This document shows, piece by piece, positions 11,386 through 23,833 of a stretch of 64,000 nucleotides of DNA. The stretch lies in NCBI GenBank assembly GCA_019321725.1, contig CM033124.1, positions 3,224,001 to 3,288,000 of the forward strand, written 5' to 3'. This DNA comes from Paulownia fortunei. Its lineage: Eukaryota; Streptophyta; Magnoliopsida; Lamiales; Paulowniaceae. Numbering within the stretch: position 1 is the first letter of the stretch; every line of letters begins with the position of its first letter. The notes beneath the pieces were generated by a model. That model was given only the letters and a program-made list of their open reading frames with translations, did no database searches and was not told where the DNA came from. Both the position numbers and the translations under genes were made by a program.

Positions 11386-11445
11386 AAATTCATAATACCC
11401 ATACCTCATACAAAATGTTGTATTCGAAATGTTATCTTTTTTTTT

Positions 11446-12230
11446 TCAGTTGATGGTACCCAAAACGTAAATCAATCTTTGAAAATACTGTTGCACCCTG
11501 GAGCTTAAAGGATATTTATTCTTGATTATAACCTTATTCAATTCTCGAAAGTCTATACACAATCTTATCGTACCATCCTTCTTCCGTACAAATAGGACGG
11601 GCGTACCCCACGATAAAAAGCTAGGTCTGATAAAATCTTTTTCTAGCAACTCCTATAATTATATCCTCAATTCCTTTAACTTAGATGGAGCTATTCAGTA
11701 TGGGAATTTTGAGATTAGAGGCATTCTCGACTGTAGGTCAATAATGAACTATATCTTACGATCAGGTGGTAACCCAGGGAGATCATCTGGAAATACTTCA
11801 GGGTATTCTTGAACTATTAGTACTTCTCTAAGAATAGGATGGTGTTGTTCTTCAATACTCATAACACTGACTAAATACCCCTTACACCTTGCTTCTAGTA
11901 AACGTTGTGCCTTTAGTGCTGATATTAGTAGGAATCTAAAGCTCTTTATAATCCCAACAAAAATAAAAGGTTCTTCTTCAGGAGGTTGAAATGTCATTAT
12001 CTTTTTCTGGCAATCTATGGTAGCACCATACTTTGATAACCAGTCCATGCCCAAAATTATATCATAATCATTCATAGTCAATACAATCACATCAACATAT
12101 AGTTCTCTATCTTAAATAGGAATGGCACAAGCTTTCAAAATCTGATTGGTTTGTTTTGAGTCTCTAGAAGGAATTACCATATTATAATTAACTTCTGTTA
12201 CATCAAGTGTCCTACCCAGCCTCTTCACAT
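11446..12230 (-). pseudogene. Ty3/gypsy protease and partial reverse transcriptase
   Basis: On the minus strand the frame at 12090-11749 contains DYDIILGMDWLSKYGATIDC and a downstream QRLLEARCKGYLVSVMS. This is the retropepsin-to-RT linker of Tekay/Del-like chromoviruses. The frame at 11649-11446 contains [20 protein letters not shown], then [19 protein letters not shown], the N-terminal part of RT. Stops separate the two. RT ends abruptly after the first fingers motif, where the 3' LTR fragment begins. The catalytic YVDD box is absent. Confidence 0.8.
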
Positions 12231-12235
12231 ACTCA

Positions 12236-13430
12236 GTGGATGCGAATAAATATATAGCTCATGAATCAAATAGTATGAATGCTGGAGTATCATGGATAAA
12301 GAGTTTACTTGTCACTATCGATGGATTCGCCTCTGCGTCTACTTTAGTCACGGTAAAAACTCTAGATGGTACATTCTGTTACTTTGTAGAGTTTGGGTTC
12401 TCCAAGCATGTTTTAGCAATATGACCAACCTTTCCATATACATAGCACCTTCTAGGATCTGTAAGGCAGTTTCCCATATGTTGGCCACCACATCTAGGGA
12501 ACATATATTATGGCCTTGACACTTTTTCTTGCTCTACCTTTGGTCTCTTATTTTGCTCCCATTGTTGCTGCCCTTATTTCGATTGGAATTTGGGTTTTTG
12601 GGCTTAAGCTTGGAATGGTCTTTTCTTTTCACTTCCAGTCCACCTCTATCCTTGTCCTTACTGAAATTGGCGATGAGCTTTCTACACATAAATAATTTTG
12701 AGTTCAGCTTGCTCAGCAACTAATGCTCTTTTAATAATCTATGAATAGGTGACTCTTTGAATTTCCGCCATATTAACATCTCTGTATAGTTCTAGCCTTA
12801 AACCTTCAAGAAATCTCTCTACTTTCAGTGCATCAGTGCTGACTATATGCGTGGAAAACCTAGACAACTATTCAAATATTCGAATGTAGTCCCCAACTAT
12901 CATAGCTCCCTGCCGCAACTGTGTAAATTCGTTTATCTCCATTGCACGAACAGGAGCTGTGAAGTATTTATTCGTGAATAACTCTTTAAATCTTTCCCAA
13001 GTCATAGTAGAGAGATTATCTATGCTCCTTATTGTATCCCACCAGTATCTGGCACTTCAACAAAGCATAAAAGAGGCGCATATCACCTTCTTTTCCTTTG
13101 AGACTCTGATATACTGGAACATATTCTCTAGGGTTCTTAGCTAATCCTTTGCGGTTGTGGGATCTACCACATCTTCAAATGTTGGTGGATTGAGTTTTTT
13201 GAATCTTTCCCCAACTATCTCCACTTGTTTCGCTCGGGGTTGTGGTTGATTTATTTCAGCTCTCTGTTACCCACCCACATTCCTCTGCTAGATGAGTTGT
13301 TGAATTTGTTCCGATTTACTGAATGAGTTTTGTAAGTCAGTTTATATTAGTGTCCTGATCATCATTTGGCATAGGTGTCTCCTCTTCTTAGTTTCTACCT
13401 TCTCTACTACTCTCCTCTCTTGTTCTTGTC
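12236..13430 (-). pseudogene. Ty3/gypsy gag relic
   Basis: This lies between the protease region and the primer site, as expected for gag in minus orientation. Around 12510-12410 the minus strand encodes a CCHC-type knuckle reading CYVYGKVGHIAKTC, with tyrosine in place of the second cysteine. Upstream, broken frames (12540-13250) show lysine/asparagine-rich and capsid-like sequence with several stops and frameshifts. Confidence 0.6.
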
Positions 13431-13570
13431 ATGACTATAATACTATTTTAGAATATAGCCAATATAATTTATGAAACATTAATGCATCACATAATAAAAT
13501 AAAACTTACGAGCAAAGTTGTGCTTCTACAAGTTCTAAGTTATGTACATGGACAGTCTACAGAATCTACA

Positions 13571-13587
13571 ACCAGGCTCTGATACCA
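13571..13587 (-). other. Primer-binding site (initiator Met tRNA type)
   Basis: The reverse complement reads TGGTATCAGAGCCTGGT and lies three bases inside the LTR edge. It matches the plant initiator methionine tRNA 3' end in the usual way for gypsy and copia elements, and fixes both LTR boundary and element orientation. Confidence 0.85.
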
Positions 13588-13590
13588 CTC

Positions 13591-15881
13591 TGTAACACTC
13601 CAATTACTACATAACTATATATATAGTATGATTTAACATGATAGAACCTGTGAGCATGCATAATTTTTTTTTCTTCCTGTAACATATTAATAAATAATAA
13701 ATTATTTTCTACTCATAGACTAATATATGTACTTGCAGATGACCCATAACAACCACAATATTTATATTTACATACACATGTATAGAAAAGTTTTAAAGGT
13801 AACATATTGTACAAGTCCTAAAATTTAATACAATAGACTCCAAAATCAAATAAGTTAACAACCAACCCAATAGGTCGTCATCCATGTACACCGCTCCTCA
13901 GAACCTGTAGAAACTCCAGTCGCTTGTCCAGTAAATCCATGGCTTCAAGTATCACCAAACTCACCTACAATACATGAACTACGTGAGCTAATACTTAGTA
14001 AGTAAAAATCATGCATGATAAAGGGATAATCTAACACATATGCAATGCATTTCTATCAGATCATAACAAAAATGCAAACTCATGCATCAAAAATAGTTCA
14101 TTCAAAGTCATTTTCTATCATTGGGCCCTTGACCCATCTACTATGTACCAAATAGAGCTCTCAATAATATCAATAATCACATGGCCATAAACAGATTGAC
14201 ACAGTCCGGGGGCCATCTCCCGGGATCACTTGAGCTTCATATTTTCCTACTGCTACATTAAATTGCGTTATGATTTTGACACCCTAAGACATATTCATTC
14301 ACTCTCTAATTTTTATCACACTTATATAACATAAAAAAAATGTAACCATATCATAGAATTACTAAAACTCATGGATATAGCTTCCTAAGTTCAACTCTCT
14401 TCACAACATACTGAAACATATTTTTTTTCCTACCGTGACAGTTTTGCACAGTTCATAACATTAATGATTTTGACACCCTTAAGTATATCCAATCACTTCC
14501 AAATTTTCACCATACTTAGATAACATATTAAAGAGACAACCAGCTTAAAGTATTGCCAAAACTAATGGATTTATTGGAGTAAAGCCAGTCCCTTTCACAT
14601 AGGACACAATCTAAAATTCGATGGAGATAGTTCTGAGTATCTCTTTAATTGTCATGCCATATTTTAATTCACAAGCTATCCAAACCTAAATACATAATCT
14701 TAAATCCTATATAAACATGTTCATAATGATAAATATAGAATTTATTCAAGGTTTCTTGCATATTTTAAGCTCAATAAACTAGAAATCAACATATACATAG
14801 ATTATGCCCTTTACTGGTTCTGTTATGTGTTCGCAATCACAAATCATTATTTTATGCATAATAACCTTATGAATAACCTCTAACATTTTCATGAACAAGA
14901 TAAGAATCTTAAGAAATCACAAAACTCTCTAATGATATAAAAATTGATGTCAAAACTGTATATGAACCTCATCTATACCAGTTTTAGTTTCTACTTGTGA
15001 TTACTACTTTCATTTGCTTCCTTTGCCCTTTTCTATCACTTGGAATCAACTAGGACCAGTTTAGAGAAATTTTAACATGAGTTTGGACCCTGAAAATGAC
15101 TGAAGATGGTTGAGGATCGTGGGTAAATGGCTAAGAGTGAAAGAAAGCTTGAGGTGGTACTTGAGATGCTTGCTTAAGCTTGGTAGCAAGCATGAGGTGG
15201 TAAGTTATGGTATAAATCTGACCTTTCACCCATCTTTCAAGCCTAGATTAGATGTGTCTTACTAAACATTAATTTTATTGCATCCTATTTTAATTATCAC
15301 AAGATATCATAGATAATTCATAAGCTAATCTCCTAGTTGTTTATTTAATTTCTTACCCAATTGTCACCCGATTCTTAAATAATTGTCCATATTAAAAATT
15401 ATATAATCTTATATATAAATGAATATTATAATATCACCTTTGAATCATATTATCTTATATCCAATGTCCCAAATATGCAATTTATCGATATATACTTTTG
15501 AAATACTTGGATGAAATCAAATCAAATCATATAAACTTACTAGTAATACTTTTAACACTTCCAAAATTATAACATATATATCCCATCGACATCCAATATT
15601 GATCAAACTCATTTTCTTCTTATTTCAATTTAATATTGATTACTTATATTATGATGATCGACAACTAACACCATATGAGATTTTCTAGAAATTTAATGAT
15701 CAAATGTGATTATAAGGTAAAACGGATCATGTCATGCTAGTTTCATTGCAAGCACTTATGAATAACATGTAATCCATGAATCATATTAGCTAAATGAGTA
15801 GTGTCAGACTCATTTATTCCTTATAGAAATTTCGTCCTTGAAATTTTATGGTTGGGCAGAAAAAAAAATAGGGATATTACA
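13591..15881 (-). repeat. Complete 5' LTR (about 2.3 kb) of the deleted gypsy element
   Basis: On the plus strand it starts tgtaacactcc next to the primer site and ends gggatattaca. These are the reverse complements of a 3' end GTGTTACA and 5' end TGTAATATCCC. No gene lies inside it. It contains two diverged blocks around 14260-14345 and 14440-14520, each with a gattttgacaccc-like core. Confidence 0.75.
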
Positions 15882-16185
15882 TACAAACTTGATCTTAGGT
15901 ACAATGGTTTGGTTTGCATTACTAAGAGAATTGGGGATATTGCCTGTAAACTCGACCTCTTTGCATCAATATCTTGAGTTCACAATATGTTTCATGTGTT
16001 CATCTTAAGAAAGTATAGTATGAATCTATTTCATCTACTGAAGAAAAAATCAATAAAACTAAATTGAGGTTGGAGATATGAAGAAATCTATATAGAGATT
16101 TTAGTAATAGATGTAATGCAACGTCAAAATGATAATATCTCATTAGTTAAAGTACTAAGGAAAAGTCAATCAATATAATAAATTA
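15882..16185 (+). pseudogene. Chromovirus-type integrase C-terminal tail, plus strand
   Basis: The plus strand reads YKLDLRYNGLVCITKRIGDI, then ACKLDLFAS, VHNMFHVFILRKYSMN and, after stops, a LVKVL-like end. This is the standard C-terminus of Tekay/Del gypsy polyproteins (GPF-ERIG, then HNVFHVSMLRKY). The neighbouring minus-strand LTR starts right at its edge, so that element probably inserted into this pol copy. Confidence 0.65.
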
Positions 16186-16189
16186 ACTC

Positions 16190-17180
16190 TTGGTGCCCCG
16201 AACCGCCACACAATATTTAACTTATGACCTAATTTTTGATTATTTTAGCTATCACCTCTGTCTCTATCCACTTTGAGAAATATTCCACTGCTACGAAGAT
16301 GATTTTTTTCTGAGCTCTAGCTGGAGGGAAGGGCTCCAGGATATCCATCCCCTATTGGTCAAAAGGGTATGAGATCAGTATAGTTTCCATTCAGGCTATA
16401 GGTTGGTGAGTTAATTTCGTGTGGAACTAGATTTCTTACAGCTCTTGGCAAACTCTATAGCATCTTTGGCTAGAGTTTGCTAAAAATAACCTTGGCGTAA
16501 AAGTTTTTAGGCCATGATCGACCTTTTGAATGATTTCCACAACTCTAGTCATAAATTTATCTCATTACATAGAGTGCACTCATCTCTCTAAATGATCTCT
16601 TATACACTTCATCATCTATTATTTGGAGCCGGGATGCCCTTGCCAACATGTGCCTGCCTTCAATAGGATCTGCTGGCAAGGCTTCCGACCTTAAATGCTC
16701 ATTCAATCCATCTATCTACTTTGATAGGGTCGATATTCGAAGGAATAAACCCTTCTTGGGATACAGTCATCTACTTTCTCATTCTCCATGCACGGGATCT
16801 GTTGTCATTAGAAATATTCGAAGTACCCCATTAAATGTTTTACCTTTCCTAAATATAATAGATTTATCTGTTATTTTATAGGATCCCTCTACTTGCATAG
16901 CAACTAATTGAGAATCAATATAAGCAATGAGATGACTTACACTGCATTTTTGGGTCATTTTCAATCCTGCAATCAGGGCTTCATACTCTGCCTCATTGTT
17001 GGTGATCTCGAACTCCAAATTTAAAGTAATCATGACCTCGAAGATTATGGAGGTTGAACTTTGTATGTTCATCACTTCATGACCTCTCATTTTCACACTA
17101 GTTTTTAAGGACCTGAAATACTTCTTTCGGGCATTGTGTGAATCTCTTCTGCTAGGACTACCTACTATCATCTGGATCAC
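16190..17180 (-). pseudogene. Tat-type Ty3 RNase H and integrase relic
   Basis: On the minus strand, 17180-16779 encodes an RNase H segment with TNNEAEYEALIAGL and YIDSQLVAMQVEGSY, typical of plant Tat/Ogre RNase H. Toward lower coordinates (about 16390-16230) comes integrase core sequence reading GMDILEPFPPARAQKK, then FVAVEYFSKWIE. Stops and frameshifts are present. RT and protease expected between gag and RNase H are missing. Confidence 0.75.
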
Positions 17181-17199
17181 TTATCTTCTAAGCAGGTTA

Positions 17200-17960
17200 T
17201 CCCTGAGAGGATCCTATCTGCCATGGGAGTACTGTTGTGGGCACCTCCTTTTGTCCTCTTCAACCTTATAACCTCTTGACCCTTTTTAGTATCGCCAAGT
17301 GGAAAAGAACCTACGAAGTTGGCTTCTCTCTATCTCGTGGCTCATCCCACATGATAAAATTTTGCTAGTATCCCTATTGAAATGGCCTTTCAATCTCATC
17401 TTTCAATTGAATGCAATCTTTCGTATCATGGCCATGGTCTTTGTGGAATCGACAATATTTTCTGGTATTTTCTTATTTCAGAAGTTGTTCTCTTCTTTTT
17501 TGGCAATTGTAACATATTGGAGTTATCTATTGACATCAATGTGTGCACTCTGGGTGCGTTCAATGGAATGTAGTGATTAACTCTAACCAACTGAGGATGA
17601 TCCTGATCTCAGTCCCAATCTCGATCATTTTTAGATCTAAATCGAGCTCCCTCTCTAGGATCCCTTCTCTCTTTTCCTCTTGGATTCACTTAAGCCTACT
17701 CTTGGTCCTTCAAGGCATTCATCTCCTATTCATGTATGTAATGCTAGGTTATTTCCATCAAGTGTTCCTTATTAGGTGGTAGGTCTCGAGTTAGGGCTGA
17801 GGTGAGGGCTTAGTTATCATGTCAATCATCATATCTTGCACTTATAAGGCCTCATTATTGAATCTATTAATGAAGCCTCAAATGGGCTCATCTTCTTTTT
17901 ATCTGATGGTAAAAAGATGTGTAGTAGAACTCTGCACATATCTTATTCGACCATCAATAT
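17200..17960 (-). pseudogene. Tat-type Ty3 gag relic
   Basis: The minus strand at about 17450-17330 encodes [20 protein letters not shown] followed by DEIE, the conserved gag signature of plant Tat elements. Further gag-like sequence continues to about 17960. It joins the RNase H relic directly, so an internal deletion removed protease and RT. Confidence 0.7.
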
Positions 17961-19608
17961 TTTACTGAGTTTTTTCAAAATAGAAAACTTTTTCTTGGGA
18001 TATAATGATGCATTATTGAAATCTAGTTGTTGTTATTTTGATTGTAATGTGTAATTGAATTTCAATTATTATCTTAAAATCAAGCTACATAGATTATAGA
18101 TATTAAATTACCTATGATGACATAGTGTGTGGATGAAGTTCTAAGTTTAACATATTATTAATGTATTTACAAAAATCAAAGAAATTCAACTTATAAAAAG
18201 AAAGAAGTATCATAATAATATTTTTTAATATATCTGTATATATGTCTTTACAGTCATCATTATTTTATATATATACACACAATCATAATTTATTTATGTA
18301 CGAACATGAAAACACGTACTAGTATACTCGTGCAAATTATCACTACTTTTATTCATTTACAGGCATGCACTTTCATCATGTATGGAAATCTTCAGTATTT
18401 TTATGCATTCTCATACACACTTAGAGTTTCATTCACCCACTTACATGAAAAAACTTCATTCATGTGTAGGCATGTTTAGATACTTATAAAATCAATCTTG
18501 CATTATTAAGTTACACTTTTTATTTTCTTCTCATTTGAGAGTGGGGATGAGGAAGGAGGTCACAAAGAAATTGAACAGATATCAACCTTTATTCCTATAA
18601 TATAAATAAGTCTTCTCTAAAATTGAAGTTACCAGTAAAATTATTTTTGATACATCATATATGAGGTTCTTAAATGCATATATATCTATTATAAAGTTTA
18701 AATTTTAAATTTTTGGTTATTAACTAGGGAGAAATTAAAATCAGTAGTTTTAATTTATTAAAGTTTCACATTGCTCAAATCCTTTCCGTTTTGTTAAATT
18801 TTAGTTGTCATTAATTAACATAAAAATACAAATCTACTTCTAATCTTCTCTCAAAATTGCTATTGAGAGTTGTTGTTACCAAATTAACCATGTCGATTTG
18901 GCATAGTCTAATAAAAATGCTAAGTTTAACATATTAATAAGTTTAATATATTAATAGAATCTTATTGAATAGTTAATAAAACTCAACATTAGAGGACAAC
19001 ATTATAAGATATTGCTGTATATCCATTTAATACGTGTGTATCTTTACAACCATAATTTATTTATGTATGAATAAGTAATCGTTGTTTAGTTATGTATTAG
19101 TCTACGCTATAAATCTTCAGCCCTCTTCATTTACATAAGGACATGTAGAGACTTCATTTTACATGTAGGGCAAGCAAAAATACTTACGGCTAAATGTGTC
19201 ATATACAGGTTACTCATTTTTCCCCTCATCTAAGAGAGAAAGTGAGAGGACAGGCCTAAATACATAAATAAATAATTGACAAGGTTAGTTCTTAGTATGT
19301 AATTAGATTTTATCTAAATTGAACTAGTTACTTGCCCTATGCATTGCACTGGGAAAGAATTGCAAAGTTAATCTTTAAGTTTTCAAACACCTCAAAATAA
19401 TATATTAAGAATTTAAAACTTGAATTACACTGAATAAGGCTATCTATCAAGGTCAAGAAATGTAGCTTTTATATATAGAGGTGAATGGAACATTCATCTT
19501 CCTGTAAACAATGGTATAACAATAGTTAAATATAACACTTGTATGCAAAAAAGTTTGAATAGTTTAAAAATACACTAAACTTGTTCATAAGAATCTAGTC
19601 ATCACACA
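17961..19608. other. Intergenic AT-rich region with imperfect direct repeats
   Basis: No coding sequence is recognised. Two stretches (about 18090-18640 and 18890-19290) share several diverged blocks in the same order: an aagtttaacatatta core, a cataatttatttatgta block, a cttcatttacat-like block and a region near an agagtggggatgagg or agagaaagtgagagg motif. They may be the remains of LTRs or a duplicated non-autonomous element. Confidence 0.4.
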
Positions 19609-19998
19609 TGTTGGAAATTTATCACTCAAAAATATTGATCACTCAAATATTGTTATAAGAGAGAACACTCAATACAACTTCACTCTTTACAAATTTTCTA
19701 AATATTTCTCTAAACTCTATTTAGAAGCTTTGCTTCTAATCACTCTTATTTTTCTCTCTTTGTTTGATGATATAATACTCCAAATGCAAGCTCTATTTAT
19801 ACTAGTTTATAACAAATCTCTACCACTAAATAAACAAACAACTTAAAATCACAACCATACATTTTTTAACTAAATTATTACATAATTTTTATTATTCTAA
19901 CCAACCTTACGTACCTTAACTAAAATTAAAAACTTCTTAATCTTGGGCTAATATGGGCTTGATTAAAATTTGGGCTTAAAACAAGTTTATTTTCAACA
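19609..19998 (-). repeat. 3' LTR of minus-strand copia element (390 bp)
   Basis: On the plus strand it starts TGTTGGAAATTT and ends TTTTCAACA, with an adjacent ctcccctt, the complement of the polypurine tract. The flanking five bases are acaca; no partner duplication is available because the other LTR is truncated. Confidence 0.85.
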
Positions 19999-20005
19999 CT
20001 CCCCT

Positions 20006-21402
20006 TTAAACTTGTTTTATGATGCTAAGTGAGTTTCTCAATCTCGCAAAGTTTTCATACTTTAGTGACTTGGTAATAATATCAGCAACTTGGTCTTGCA
20101 ATTTCACATACTTTACTTGAACTTCTTTTCTCGCAACGCATTCCCTGATATACTGGTATTGAGTATCAATATACTTGCTTTGATTATAAAAAATTGAATT
20201 TTTTGCCAAAGTTATTGCTGATTTGTTATCGACATGAATCTCCGTTGGCTCTTCTTGTAACATGTTTAATTCTTTCAACAAATTTCTTAGCCAAATTGCA
20301 TGACTCACACATGATGTAGCAACCACATATTCAGCTTCACATGTTGAAAGGGTGGTAATTGGTTACTTCTTCAATAGCTAAGTAAATGCAGTGTCTCCCA
20401 TGAAAAATGCAAAGCCAGTTGTGCTTTTACGATCATCGGTATCTCCAGCCTAATTGCTATCACTATATCCAACAAGTTTATACTGATTAGAAATTGAATA
20501 GAACAAGCCAAAGTTGATTGTACATTTTAGGTAACGAAGAATTCTTTTTGCGGCCTTGAAGTGTGTTGTTGTTGGAGTTTCAATATAGCGACTCATGAGT
20601 CCAGTTGCATAAAGAATGTCAAGCCTTGTACATGTCAAGTACCTCAAACATCCAACTAAGCTCTTGAACAATATTGGATCCACTTTATCTGCTTTATCAT
20701 CCTTGAATAATTTTACTCCGCACTCCACCGGTGTGCTTATTAGATTGCAATCATCCATCTTGAATTTCTTAAGAATCTCTTTTGTATAGCTTTCTTGTGA
20801 GATAAAAAATTCCATCTTCTCTTTACTTGACTTTGATGCATAAGTAGTGTGCCATCAACCCAATGTCGGTCATTTCAAACTTCTTTGTCATTGCTTTTTT
20901 AAATTCTTTGAACATAATTGGGTTACTCCTTGTAAAGATCAAATCATCAACGTATAAGCAAATAATCAAAACATCAGATTTGTTATTCATGATGTAGAGT
21001 GCATGCTCGTAAGGACATTTGGTAAAGCCTTTCTTTTGCAAATATTTATCAATTTTTCTATTTTATGCTCTCGGTACTTGTTTCAACACATAGAGAGCTT
21101 TGTTTAGCTTTAAAACTATCTTCTTGTCCTTTTATCACATAGCCCATTAGTTGTTCAATGTAAACTTCTTCCTCCAGTACTCCATTAAGGAAGGCTGACT
21201 TTACATCCATCTCATCATAGTCAATGCCAACTTTTTTACTATAGCATTTTGCAACTAGTCTTATCTTGTATCGTTCAATATCTCCAGTAGCATTCTTTTT
21301 CACCTTGTATACCCACTTTACACCAATGGCTTTATAACCTTTGGGAAGTGGAGCAAGTTTCCAAGTGTCATTTTTCTTGATGGCTCTAATTTCTTCATCC
21401 AT
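20006..21402 (-). pseudogene. Copia reverse transcriptase and RNase H
   Basis: Minus-strand frames in order: 21402-21058 (RT N-terminus with WKLAPLPKGYKAIGVKWVYK and a DVKSAFLNG motif), 21041-20823 (LIICLYVDDLIF, the catalytic YVDD box), 20815-20450 (LVGCLRYLTCTRLDILYATG) and 20326-20006 (RNase H with IHVDNKSAITLAKN and the DIITKSL end). Stops between frames at about 21050, 20820 and 20340-20450 inactivate it. The motifs match the Tnt1/Tork group of plant copia elements. Confidence 0.85.
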
Positions 21403-21589
21403 TGCGTTTCTCCATTTTGCATTTTTGCAGCTTCTAGAAAGTTTACAGGCTCACAATCTGCGAAGAGGCAAAATAGGGTAAGATTTTCAATCCTATCAGT
21501 TACCTCGTAGAGTTCTTGAAGACTTTTTGTACGTTCTTCATTCCTCTCAGTTAAGAAAGATGGTGGCGAATTTCTATCATCGTTTGACA

Positions 21590-22658
21590 ATGGTGAGGCA
21601 GGTGGTGTAGCAGGCTCTTCTCTCGATCGTTCGATAATTATTTGTTCATCATCTTCAAATTCAGGGGCAAAGTTGTAATCTTTATGTTGTGGTCCCCAAT
21701 CCCATTCGCATTCTTCATCAAAAATAACATCACGACTGATGATTATCTTTACATTATTAGGATTATATATGGGCTCTACTTCTAAAAACTCTCAAATAAG
21801 AAATACTAGGTTTTCTTTCATTCCATTCTTCTTGTGGTGTCTTGCCCCATACACTTCTTGTTGGTGAGAGATTTAATAAATACATCGCATATGTCAGCTT
21901 CTGCCTAGAACTCCTTTGGCATTCTCTTACTTTTGAGCATGCTTCGTGCTATGTTGAGAATCATTCTATTATTCCTTTCTGCAACTCCATTTTGTTGGGG
22001 GGGGGGATCTTGGAACAGTGAGTGGTCGCTGAATTCCATTTGTTTCATAAAACTCTTAGAATTCCTTCGAAGTAAATTCTCCTCCTCGATCAGATCTCAT
22101 GGCTTTGATCTGAAGATAACTTTCTTTCTCTACTGCAGCCTTAAACTTTTTGAATGCTTCAAAAACTTCTGATTTCTACTTCAAGAAATAAATTCACATT
22201 TCTCTTGAAAAATCATCAATGAATAGTAGAAAGTAATTACTTTTACCGAATGAACTTGACTTGATAGGACCGCAAATATCCGCATGTATGAGCTCAAGTG
22301 GCTTCTGCGTTCTAGAGTTTGACTCTTTTGGAAAACTTCTCCTAAATCGTTTCCCAAGTAGATATCCTTCACAAACTTGGTCGGGGTGGTTGATGCAAGA
22401 CAAACCTCTCACCATCTTCTTCTTAGATAATAACTCTAGTCCTCCAAAGTTGAGATGTCCAAACCTCAGATGCCATAGGCACGATGAATCTTTATAGCAC
22501 GCCTTGAGATATTTAGCCACATATGTTTGAATTTTAAGTAGGAACATTCTATTTCTTGATATTGGTACCATCGTAATCAAGTTATTCATATTGTCTCTTA
22601 TAGAAAGATTGTTGTCTTTTAAGTGAATATCATAACCTTTCTCTAAGAGTTGTTCCAC
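21590..22658 (-). pseudogene. Copia GAG-pre-integrase and integrase
   Basis: The frame 22658-22194 contains LWHLRFGHLNFGGLELL (zinc-binding H-H-C-C pre-integrase region, with C replaced in CEGYLLGK), then PLELIHADICGPIK and LLFIDDFSREM of the integrase core. Integrase continues in other frames toward 21590, including the region before the RT start with a G9 run at about 21999-22007 that breaks the frame. Confidence 0.8.
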
Positions 22659-22777
22659 TCAAAATATTTGAAATAAATTGATGTCTCCCATCTTTCAAGC
22701 GAATAAGAATTTTACCTCTTTCTTTCACTGAAAGAGATATTTTCGCTTATTGATTCACCAAGTTCCACGAACATTGA

Positions 22778-23833
22778 TCATTTCCCACACATATGATTGC
22801 TAGCACTAGTGTCGAGGTACCATGCATTTTCTTTCCCTTCATTATTGTCATTGCGTGCTAGTAATAAAACATTGTCTCCATCTTTTTTATTTTCTTCCAC
22901 AAAATTGGCTCTCTCATTTACTTTAATATTGGGGTTTCTGCAATCTCTAATATAATGCCCAAACTTCTGACAATTGTAACATCTAACTTGAGATTTGTCA
23001 TATCTCAAGTTTGAATTGCCTCTGTCACGACCCTTTGTAGAGCTTTCGCCTTTCTCATAGTTGTTGGAGTTATTGTTGAAATTCCAACCTCGTCCATGAT
23101 CACGACCACCACCTCGTCCTTGTCCACAACCTTTTCTATGTTGGCTTCTATTATTATTGAATCTTTCTTCATTATTAGTTGATTGGGCTTCTGTTTTAAG
23201 TAGTTGATCAATGACTTCTTTCTTCTTTTTCTTTTCTTCGTGAGCTTGCAACAAACCCAATAGTTGCTCAATCATCATTATTTCTAGATCTTTAGTTTTC
23301 TCAATAATTATTGTGATACTATCAAACTTCGCATCTATGGATCGAAGAATTTTCTCCATGATAGCTACATCTTCTAATTTTTCACCATTTCTCTTTAGTT
23401 GATTAGAAATGGTTAAAACTCTAGAAAAGTAATCAGAAACAAGCTCACCTTCCTTCATATGCAACGAATCAAACTCTCTTCTTAAAGTTTGAAGTCGTGC
23501 CTTCTTAACCTTTTCTTCTCCCTTGTAAGAGATTCGGAGCCTGTCCCACACTTGCTTGGCAGATGTAGCACTTGAGATTTTCTCAAAACCATCATCATTT
23601 AAAGCTTGGTAGATGAGGAAGAGAGCATTTCTATCTTTTTTTCTTAAGTCTTTCAAACTATCTTTTTGTGTGGCGGATAGTATTGACTCGTCTTTGGATT
23701 TATCAAACCCTTTCTCCATGACTTCCCATACATCTTGTGCTCTAAGGAGTGCCTTCATTTTGATACTCCAATTGTCAAAGTCGCATCCAATGAGTTGTGG
23801 AACTTGGAATGCTACTAAGATGCTATTTGCCAT
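22778..23833 (-). CDS. Copia gag (plus start of protease), intact frame
   Basis: This 351-residue frame starts MANSILVAFQVPQLIGCDFD and contains the usual plant copia gag block (WEVMEKGF, then ATSAKQVWDRL and a coiled stretch around residues 130-210). A basic Asn/Gly/Arg-rich region and one CCHC knuckle, CYNCQKFGHYIRDC, follow at about residues 285-298. The C-terminus reads WYLDTSASNHMCG, the retropepsin active-site region. It is the only long uninterrupted frame left in this element; downstream pol is broken, so function is unlikely. Confidence 0.8.
   Translation of the reverse strand: MANSILVAFQVPQLIGCDFDNWSIKMKALLRAQDVWEVMEKGFDKSKDESILSATQKDSLKDLRKKDRNALFLIYQALNDDGFEKISSATSAKQVWDRLRISYKGEEKVKKARLQTLRREFDSLHMKEGELVSDYFSRVLTISNQLKRNGEKLEDVAIMEKILRSIDAKFDSITIIIEKTKDLEIMMIEQLLGLLQAHEEKKKKKEVIDQLLKTEAQSTNNEERFNNNRSQHRKGCGQGRGGGRDHGRGWNFNNNSNNYEKGESSTKGRDRGNSNLRYDKSQVRCYNCQKFGHYIRDCRNPNIKVNERANFVEENKKDGDNVLLLARNDNNEGKENAWYLDTSASNHMCGK

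Larger units (their letters stand above)
10944..15881 (-). mobile_element. Internally deleted Ty3/gypsy element, minus strand
   Basis: In element orientation, a complete 5' LTR (15881 to 13591) is followed by an initiator-Met tRNA primer site, gag, protease and the start of reverse transcriptase. The sequence then jumps at about 11385-11440 into the last 440 bp of the 3' LTR (11385 to 10944). The rest of RT, RNase H, integrase and most of the 3' LTR are missing. The LTR starts TGTAATATCCC and ends GTGTTACA in element orientation. The 5' end abuts tacaa (15882-15886), inside a plus-strand gypsy pol relic; the other end has no matching target duplication, consistent with a large deletion. Confidence 0.75.
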
